A stretch of 64,000 nucleotides of DNA. It comes from Thermohalobaculum xanthum. Its GTDB lineage: Bacteria > Pseudomonadota > Alphaproteobacteria > Rhodobacterales > Rhodobacteraceae. The stretch is from positions 930,001 through 994,000 of the forward strand of contig NZ_JAEHHL010000001.1 in NCBI RefSeq assembly GCF_016623495.1. Reading direction: 5' to 3'. How positions within the stretch are numbered: position 1 is the first letter of the stretch; each line of letters opens with the position of its first letter. This document shows, piece by piece, positions 58,596-64,000 of this stretch. A model generated the notes under the pieces. That model was not told where the DNA came from, did not search any database, and saw only the letters and a program-made list of their open reading frames with translations. Position numbers and translations under genes: made by a program.

Positions 58596-60662
58596 TCAGC
58601 CGCCGGAGGTGTCGGCCGGCGGAGGCTGCCTGAAGGGGTTCATGTCCGGCGTGAGATCCGCACCGCCCGTGCCAGGAAGTATCTCAAACCCGAGGTCGAA
58701 CTGCACCAGCATGCCCTTCAGCTCTTCCAGCACGTTCGCGTCTCCGTCGAGCGCGGCCTTTCCGGCCTCGATCTGCTCGTCCATTGACGCGGTGCCCATC
58801 ATCACGTCGACCAAATCGGCGCGCGCGATCGTGATGGTGAGGTCGGCGTTCTCGGCTTGGAAGCCCGCGATGTTGGTCAGGGCTCCGTTGCTGAGCTCGA
58901 CGACGAACTCTTCATCGGTGTCCGGCGTGACGAGATTGATGGTGAACTCCCGGTCGCCAGCCTTCTCGCTGTCGAGCCGGACGCCGAGGAAGTCGAGCCA
59001 GAGCGCGGTGCCCATCCCCCGAACGATATCGGGGCCGGCGGAATTCGGCGTCGCGCCGGCGGGGATGCCGTTCCGCAGCTCATAGGCCCCGGCGAGGAAG
59101 CTGTTGCGCACCGATGGGCTTTCCTGCTGGTAGCCGATCTGCTCGAACACGTCCGCGAGCAGATCCTTAGCCTCCTGGTTCGTCGGCTCGGCGTAGACGA
59201 GCTTATTGAGGATCTCCTGCGCCAGCTTGTACTCGCCGGCCTCGTAGAGCTCACGCCCCTTTGCGATGATCGGCTCGGCTCCCCCCATCATCTCGACGTA
59301 GAGCGGTGCCGAGTCGTCCGGCGACAACGGGATGAGCGTCGCCGGATTGGCGTCCCAGTAGCCGAGGTAGCGGTTTACGACGGCGCGGCTGTTATGCTCG
59401 ACCGAGCCGTGGTAACTGCGCGCGGCCCACTGGTGCTGCAGGCTCTCGGGAACCTTATAGACGTTGTGGATCTCGTTGATCGTGACTCCTTGGTTGGCCA
59501 AGTGCAGCACCCCGTTGTTGAGATGTCCGTAGGTGTCGCGCTGTGCACGCATCACCTCCTGGATGCGTTCGTTGCCGAAGCGGGGCCAGGTATGTGCGGA
59601 GAACATGACCTCGGCCTCCTGCCCGAAGCGGTACAGCGCCACGTTGATCTGCTTCGACCATTCCAGCGCGTCGCGGACGAGGGCGCCGCGCAGCGTGTAG
59701 ATGTTGTGGATGGTGCCGGTGATGTTCTCCGCCGCCCAGAACGCCTTGAGGTCCGGGAAGTAGGTGTTCATTTCCGCCGGGGCCTCGGTGCCGGGCGTGT
59801 TCTGAAAGATCATCCTGACGCCGTCGACCGTCATCTCCTCAAAGTCGTCCTTGATGATGACGGTTGGAGCGATGAGACCGAGATTGCCGGCGGCAGTGTT
59901 CTTGCCGATCGACTGGTCGACATGGCCGAAGGGGCTGCGCGGCAGCAGGACCCCGTACTGCATGAACATGCGCCGGTTCATCGCGTTGCCGGCATAGATG
60001 TTCTCGGATACCGCGTGGTCCATGAAGCCGACGGGCGCGATGACGGGCACGTCGCCGCTGGAGACATCGGCTTCGTCCACGACGCCGCGGACGCCGCCGA
60101 AGTGGTCGGCATGGCTGTGCGAATAGACCACGGCGACGACTGGAAACTCGCCGAGCTGCTCGTTGACGAGTTGGAGCGCGGCAGCGGCGGTTTCCTTGGC
60201 GGTCAGAGGGTCGAAGACAATCCAACCCGTATCGCCCTTGACAAATGTGATGTTCGCTAGGTCGAAGCCGCGCACCTGATAGATCTTGCCGGGCAGCACC
60301 TCGTAGAGCCCGTACGCCATGTTGAGCACGGCCTGGCGTTGGAGAGACGGATGGATGCTGTCGAAGTCCTGGCCCTGCAACAGCCAGTCGTAGCTCGCCA
60401 TGTCCCAGGCGACGTTCCCCGCCTCGGCCATGATCTGCCTGTAGTCGGGCGCCGCGATGAAGCCACGCTGCGCTTCCTCGAAGTCGCGTTCGTCCTCGAA
60501 GGGAAGGCTGCCGCGAAGCTGCTCGATGATCTTGACCGTTTGGGGCGAGGGCATCTTGCCTTTCGGGTCGAAATGCGACCCAGCCTCTTGGGAAACCGCC
60601 GGCGAATGTGCAAGGGCCAAGGCCGCGCCTGTCAAGATGGCCAAGGTGTTCAATAATCTCAT
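58596..60662 (-). CDS. Alkyl sulfatase (SdsA/BDS1 family metallo-hydrolase)
   Basis: A 688-residue exported alkylsulfatase. A signal peptide (AALALAHSPAVSQE) precedes a metallo-beta-lactamase-type domain with the binuclear zinc motif HSHADH (182-187), FGHVDQSIG, NTPGTEAPAEMNTYFPDLKAFW and HTWPRFGNERI. A helical dimerisation domain (NRYLGYWDANPATLIPLSP) and a C-terminal SCP2-like domain (about 560-670) complete the SdsA1 layout. It releases sulfate from alkyl sulfates such as dodecyl sulfate. It is flanked by two copies of a 46-bp repeat, hinting at acquisition. Confidence 0.93.
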   Translation of the reverse strand: MRLLNTLAILTGAALALAHSPAVSQEAGSHFDPKGKMPSPQTVKIIEQLRGSLPFEDERDFEEAQRGFIAAPDYRQIMAEAGNVAWDMASYDWLLQGQDFDSIHPSLQRQAVLNMAYGLYEVLPGKIYQVRGFDLANITFVKGDTGWIVFDPLTAKETAAAALQLVNEQLGEFPVVAVVYSHSHADHFGGVRGVVDEADVSSGDVPVIAPVGFMDHAVSENIYAGNAMNRRMFMQYGVLLPRSPFGHVDQSIGKNTAAGNLGLIAPTVIIKDDFEEMTVDGVRMIFQNTPGTEAPAEMNTYFPDLKAFWAAENITGTIHNIYTLRGALVRDALEWSKQINVALYRFGQEAEVMFSAHTWPRFGNERIQEVMRAQRDTYGHLNNGVLHLANQGVTINEIHNVYKVPESLQHQWAARSYHGSVEHNSRAVVNRYLGYWDANPATLIPLSPDDSAPLYVEMMGGAEPIIAKGRELYEAGEYKLAQEILNKLVYAEPTNQEAKDLLADVFEQIGYQQESPSVRNSFLAGAYELRNGIPAGATPNSAGPDIVRGMGTALWLDFLGVRLDSEKAGDREFTINLVTPDTDEEFVVELSNGALTNIAGFQAENADLTITIARADLVDVMMGTASMDEQIEAGKAALDGDANVLEELKGMLVQFDLGFEILPGTGGADLTPDMNPFRQPPPADTSGG

Positions 60663-60789
60663 GATCGGTCTCCACGTTGCTTGCCGCCAACGGCAGCACC
60701 GCAGGGTAGCTTCGAATCCCTTGGACGCGATGATCTAGATCATCCTTGAGGACTCACGCGGCGCCGGAGTGAACGACTGCCTTGGACTC

Positions 60790-60835
60790 GGAGCAGTCGT
60801 TCGCTGCACGGATAACGAAGGGCGGCTCAGCGGAC
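60790..60835 (+). repeat. 46-bp dispersed repeat, copy B
   Basis: Begins GGAGCAGTCGTTCGCTGC and ends with CAGCGGAC; the partner of copy A at 58449-58494, about 35 of 46 positions identical. It lies upstream of the alkylsulfatase start. Confidence 0.6.
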
Positions 60836-60867
60836 GAAGTTACCACTCGCCGCAATCTGAAGGGGCG

Positions 60868-61068
60868 CTACATGTTCGTGGGCGGCACAAAGGTGCCATA
60901 TCTAAGCAGCAAGTAGATAGCGATGATCGCCAATCCCACGGGAAGGATGAAATTCTGAACCCACACATAGAAATGCCCAAAGGACGATAGGGTAGCAAAT
61001 TTGGTGCCGGCAGCTTCGAGACGAACCGCATAAAGTTCTACGTTTGTCTCGAAGTTCTGTGTCTGCCG
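60868..61068 (-). pseudogene. C-terminal remnant of a membrane protein
   Basis: A 66-residue open stretch with no start codon before a late GTG, bounded upstream by an in-frame TGA. It reads as real protein: NFETNVELYAVRLEAAG, then a single hydrophobic helix ILPVGLAIIAIYLLL and the ending RYGTFVPPTNM. The layout (charged linker, helix, short tail) recalls the M4 end of a ligand-gated channel like the one at 61839-62942, but similarity is too weak to assert. It is most simply a 5'-truncated gene. Confidence 0.5.
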
Positions 61069-61096
61069 TCAGCGCCTATGGGCCAAATTGACGTGA

Positions 61097-61390
61097 TTGG
61101 GTAAGGGAGGGTTTCTGGCTCATCGTAACCACCATGGAGTGGAGATGAGACAGAAATCCGGGACACCGAAGGCGACGGCTGAACAGGTCGTGAAGGACAT
61201 CCGTGAAAGCGTAGCGGCGAAATCCGACATGCTGGTCCAGATCTACATGGGGCTTCAGAAGGCCGGCGTCGAGATTCCTTTTCCCCAGAGGGACATCCAC
61301 CTTCGCGCGTCCGATCCCGCCCCCGCGAAAGCAGAGGCAAAGGCGGAGGCCCCGTCGGAAACAAGCAATGGAAGGAAGTGCGAAGGCTGA
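61097..61390 (+). pseudogene. C-terminal fragment of an MscS-type channel
   Basis: Up to 97 residues could be translated from a TTG at 61097 (or 80 from ATG 61145). Residues reading AEQVVKDIRESVAAKSDMLVQIYMGLQ and KAGVEIPFPQRDIHLRA match the last 50 residues of MscS proteins; the pore and beta domain are absent upstream. A Pro/Ala/Glu tail follows. It resembles, but is not a copy of, the MscS C-terminus at 12.7 kb (IPYPQRDVHV). Interpreted as a truncated gene, although a short peptide might still be made. Confidence 0.65.
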
Positions 61391-61453
61391 CTCCGATGAA
61401 TGCACCACAGCGGGTACAGCGGGCTCGGATGTGCCGCCGCAGTGATGATGCTG

Positions 61454-61797
61454 CTATAGTCCTGCACCCCATCGGAAGAGCAGTGCGAAGCCGATGGTGT
61501 CAAAGTTCGTGCCTGTCCGGCTATAGACACCTGTGCTTCCATGTAGTTTGATCGACGTAAAGTGGATGAGATCCAGCGACAGGCTGAAGCCAAGGCGCAC
61601 GTTTCCGCTTCATCGCCGACGCTTCCCTTGCCCAGAGGCGACTGGGCCAGGACATCCCGGCTCCCCCAACGATCGTTTTTTAACAGCATTTGCCCACTGC
61701 CGCCTATCGCCGCCTCAACGTTAAACACGCCCATACCGGATGCTACCGCCACGTCAGTTGGGTCGGCGCTGAGAGCAAGTCTGGAGCGACTTTCTTC
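61454..61797 (-). pseudogene. Frameshifted outer-membrane protein remnant
   Basis: Two frames together read as the end of a beta-barrel. Frame A (61797 down to about 61612) gives SRLALSADPTD, SGMGVFNVEAAIGGSGQMLL and SPLGKGSVGDEA; frame B (61609-61454) gives VRLGFSLSLDLIHFTSIKL, GVYSRTGTNFDTIGFALLF and ends RWGAGL. Alternating polar/hydrophobic residues suit membrane strands. Frame B has a stop just upstream, so a frameshift near 61.6 kb and loss of the 5' end are inferred. Family not identified. Confidence 0.45.
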
Positions 61798-61838
61798 TCA
61801 TTGGGCAATGATTTGGTCTGATTGAAATTTCTGTCGGC

Positions 61839-62942
61839 TTAAATCACAAAGGACACGTAGATGATGAGTGTGAGTAATACGGGGTAGACTATACGTGATA
61901 CTTTCTGGAAGCTTTGGCAACGCGCGGCGCCAAGATATTGCCTTAAAGAGATCACCGCGATGGTCTGTGCGAGGCTGCAGAATACGAGAAGCGTAGATAG
62001 CAGGATGAAGCGGTCCATACGCGTGAAGTAGGGCACTCTTGGTAATAGATTGGCAGTTGCGAAGAGATAGGCGACAAGCGTCAGAAAAGCTGTGGCAGCG
62101 ATGCCAATCCTGGCTCCTGTTTCTGAACTGGGGATCCAGAGCGGCGCCCATGACATTGCAACGATGAGGCAGAGCGGGACGATCAGTTTGAACACGTAAT
62201 ATTGGGGCGTTCGCTGAGTGAATATCTCCATTATAAATCCAGCCGTTCCCGCCTCACCCTTGAAAGCAAGGAATTCGCGTGGCTCGACCTTCCAGTCCAG
62301 CACCTCGAAATCGGGTAACGAAAAGGTTTCGCTGATCGCGGATTGACGCCCATGCGCTTCTACGAGAGCCACGAGGGCCACCTCGGTTCGCAGTAATCCT
62401 GCGGCAACCACATGGATCTGGAGTGTCTGACGATCGAACGGGAAATCTCGCAGGTCAAGGGGCTGGGAGAACCAGGCCCAGACCTTCTGCCGCATGGTCA
62501 CTGTGCCATCCGGCTCCACCTCCGCATAGGGTGGGAAAGCGGACCATCCCTGCTGCTGATTGACGATCGCAAGACGAGGTGTCCAAACGGAGGTGGCAGG
62601 CATGATTTTCGGCCCGGGGCCCGAATGCTTCAGACTGTGGTCAGTCCACCTGGCAACAAGGAAAACACTCGCCGAGAAGCGCTGGTTCGCGGAGTCGATC
62701 GCGTCAACGTCGATCACGTAAGTCCTCAGCTGGACTTCGGTGGGTTCGCCCCAGGTGGTCGGGCGTTCGATGGTCGTGTGATCCGCGGCGGGCGTCGGCT
62801 CTTCGGAAATGGGGGCCGTGCCGGGGGTCTGTGCAGGCACCGATAATATTGGACAGCAAACTGCCGCGAGCATCAGGAAGGCAATGTAAAGAACTCCCGG
62901 GTGTCGATTACGAGTGCGGCTCATCATGTGCCCCGAGGCCAT
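61839..62942 (-). CDS. Pentameric ligand-gated ion channel homologue (Cys-loop family)
   Basis: 367 residues: signal peptide to about residue 38, a beta-rich extracellular ligand domain (60-245) with VWTPRLAIVNQQ and the Cys-loop-position signature PLDLRDFPFDRQTLQIHV (FPFD at 167-170, without flanking cysteines, as in prokaryotic members), then M1 (YYVFKLIVPLCLIVAMSWAP, about 248-268), M2 (ARIGIAATAFLTLVAYLF, about 277-294), M3 (about 310-333) and M4 (about 350-367). It should form a ligand-gated pore in the inner membrane with its binding domain in the periplasm. Ligand and ion unknown. GAGGGAA precedes the ATG at 62942. Confidence 0.9.
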   Translation of the reverse strand: MASGHMMSRTRNRHPGVLYIAFLMLAAVCCPILSVPAQTPGTAPISEEPTPAADHTTIERPTTWGEPTEVQLRTYVIDVDAIDSANQRFSASVFLVARWTDHSLKHSGPGPKIMPATSVWTPRLAIVNQQQGWSAFPPYAEVEPDGTVTMRQKVWAWFSQPLDLRDFPFDRQTLQIHVVAAGLLRTEVALVALVEAHGRQSAISETFSLPDFEVLDWKVEPREFLAFKGEAGTAGFIMEIFTQRTPQYYVFKLIVPLCLIVAMSWAPLWIPSSETGARIGIAATAFLTLVAYLFATANLLPRVPYFTRMDRFILLSTLLVFCSLAQTIAVISLRQYLGAARCQSFQKVSRIVYPVLLTLIIYVSFVI

Positions 62943-63108
62943 CGTTCTTATTCCCTCGCGTCTTCGTCTGGGTTGAGAATGCGGGGAAAAGGAACGCTAG
63001 TGGCACGACCCAATCCGGTCGGATTGGAGCGCGCCGCGGCTTGGGAGCCCGGTGCATTGAAGATGCGCGTGCCAAGCGCTCGCGCTGTCAACGCAAGGGA
63101 TGGGCAGC

Positions 63109-63927
63109 TCATTTTGGGAACACCAGCGTCACATTGACCGTGAATCCGAGACCCTCGGCGCTCGCGGGCGTGTCGGCAGCCCACCAGCGCAGGCGGCCCT
63201 GGATCTGCACCGGCTGCTCGCCGATCTTCACGAGCTTCGCGACCCCGAAATTGATCGGCCCGGCCAGGTGTTCGCCACTCTGTGCATCCCAGTTGTAATT
63301 GAGCTCGGAATTGACCGAGAACGACCATGCCGACTGCGTCGTGTAGACGATGAAGGGCTGCATGTAGGTGTTGTTGAGGTCGGGCACGTTGTCCCTGGTC
63401 TCGGCGACGCCCCAGACATGGTTGACGAGGGCGCCATAGGTCCAGGGACCCTCCTGAAAAAGCGCCACGCCCGTGGGCCCGAGCCCGAACGTTCCAAGGC
63501 CCAGCAGCCGGTCGGTCGATGTCGGGATCTGCGCCGCGGGGCCGACGCCCCAGACCAGATTGCCCATCGGCGTCTTCACGGGTTTCTGCGGCGAGAAGAA
63601 CAGGCTCTGCAAACTGTCGCTGAGGCCGAACTGCGAGCCGGAGTTTCCCGCGACATCGTCCTGGTAGATGATCGGCACGATCGTCCGGCTGATCATGTTC
63701 CAGTCATCGCCCAGCGTGATGGGAATGACCGGCTGGATGTTCGTCGTGCTGCGCCATCCATCGTCCGGCCCGACATTGAAGTCGAAGTTGCTCTGGATCG
63801 GAACGCTGATCAGGTTGGCGATCGGGTTCTGAAGTTGCTTGGCAAGGTCCGCGTCGGCCCATGCCGCGTCGGCCGTGGAAAGAAAAAGGACCACCGCCAG
63901 GCATCCACTTGTCGCTCTCGTTGTCAT
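63109..63927 (-). CDS. Outer-membrane beta-barrel protein (transporter/MetA-pathway type)
   Basis: A 272-residue exported protein. A signal peptide (CLAVVLFLSTADAAWA) is followed by a barrel of alternating strands beginning LAKQLQNPIANLISVPIQSNFDFNVGP, typical of proteins annotated as neuromedin U-like or phenol-degradation MetA-type outer-membrane transporters; the C-terminus FTVNVTLVFPK ends near an aromatic residue. GGAGGAGGGAG stands before the ATG at 63927. It probably belongs with the gene cut by the right edge, whose stop lies 36 bases upstream. Substrate unknown. Confidence 0.82.
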   Translation of the reverse strand: MTTRATSGCLAVVLFLSTADAAWADADLAKQLQNPIANLISVPIQSNFDFNVGPDDGWRSTTNIQPVIPITLGDDWNMISRTIVPIIYQDDVAGNSGSQFGLSDSLQSLFFSPQKPVKTPMGNLVWGVGPAAQIPTSTDRLLGLGTFGLGPTGVALFQEGPWTYGALVNHVWGVAETRDNVPDLNNTYMQPFIVYTTQSAWSFSVNSELNYNWDAQSGEHLAGPINFGVAKLVKIGEQPVQIQGRLRWWAADTPASAEGLGFTVNVTLVFPK

Positions 63928-63963
63928 TGCGCTCCCTCCTCCATCCCGATCGCCATGCGGCAC

Positions 63964-64000
63964 TCAGTCCGGGAAGATCCGCGACCAGTCGTCCTTCATG
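63964..64000 (-). CDS. C-terminal end of a gene cut by the right edge
   Basis: Only the last codons are visible, reading MKDDWSRIFPD then TGA at 63966-63964. The protein must continue beyond the window, and the function cannot be assigned. Its stop lies 36 bases before the start of the outer-membrane protein gene on the same strand, so the two are likely co-transcribed. Confidence 0.55.
   Translation of the reverse strand, partial: MKDDWSRIFPD

Overview
The window is high-GC chromosomal DNA from an alphaproteobacterium, most likely of the Rhodobacterales (Roseobacter/Paracoccus relatives). This rests on gene content and order: aroB-aroK divergent from a small membrane protein gene and xerD, ctaD followed by a DUF2244 gene, a znuA // zur-znuC-znuB locus, an LdtR-type MarR regulator, aerobic CO-dehydrogenase-type maturation genes, and a CtrA-type TTAA-N7-TTAAC box. 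No rRNA, CRISPR array or intact insertion sequence was seen. Two tRNAs (Gly-CCC, Leu-GAG) are present.

Layout. 0-8 kb: rodZ (cut by the left edge), ldtR, 3-hydroxyisobutyrate dehydrogenase, an XRE regulator-ROK kinase-sdhE run, aspartate aminotransferase, tRNA-Gly and a lipoprotein L,D-transpeptidase. 7.5-11 kb: a ydbH-ynbE-ydbL envelope operon. 11-17 kb: an MscS channel, phosphate acetyltransferase, a cysteine-rich radical SAM protein, and a LysR regulator divergent from a methyltransferase. 17-20 kb: aroK-aroB and xerD. 20-26.4 kb: molybdenum-hydroxylase maturation genes (MoeA-MocA-type fusion, XdhC, CoxE-like, CoxD-like) with a cupin and a small membrane protein. 26.4-33.6 kb: mgtE, a TPR-glycosyltransferase pair, DUF2244, ctaD, cytochrome c and lipB. 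34-35.6 kb: an AAA ATPase with a textbook terminator. 35.6-39.1 kb: the zinc uptake locus. 39.2-45.6 kb: a proteostasis/stress block (Hsp20, baeRF-type protein, Lon-like protease, Usp-like protein, FtsH). 45.9-53.8 kb: a mixed-charge lipoprotein, dadA-ridA, a rhodanese/DUF2892/Crp-Fnr group, an EamA transporter, a DsbA-like protein and wrbA with a LysR regulator.

54-64 kb looks accessory. Coding density falls, base composition becomes more AT-rich, and it holds an acyltransferase-SGNH protein, a stress coiled-coil protein and an alkylsulfatase flanked by a 46-bp direct repeat. Next come three decayed gene fragments (a membrane-protein tail, an MscS tail, a frameshifted outer-membrane protein), an intact pentameric ligand-gated ion channel homologue, an outer-membrane protein, and a gene cut by the right edge.

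No wholly new system is proven. The best leads are the ion channel in a zone of gene decay, a two-cysteine Crp/Fnr regulator next to sulfur-transfer genes, a 14-bp operator palindrome found at two distant loci, and the compact proteostasis block.
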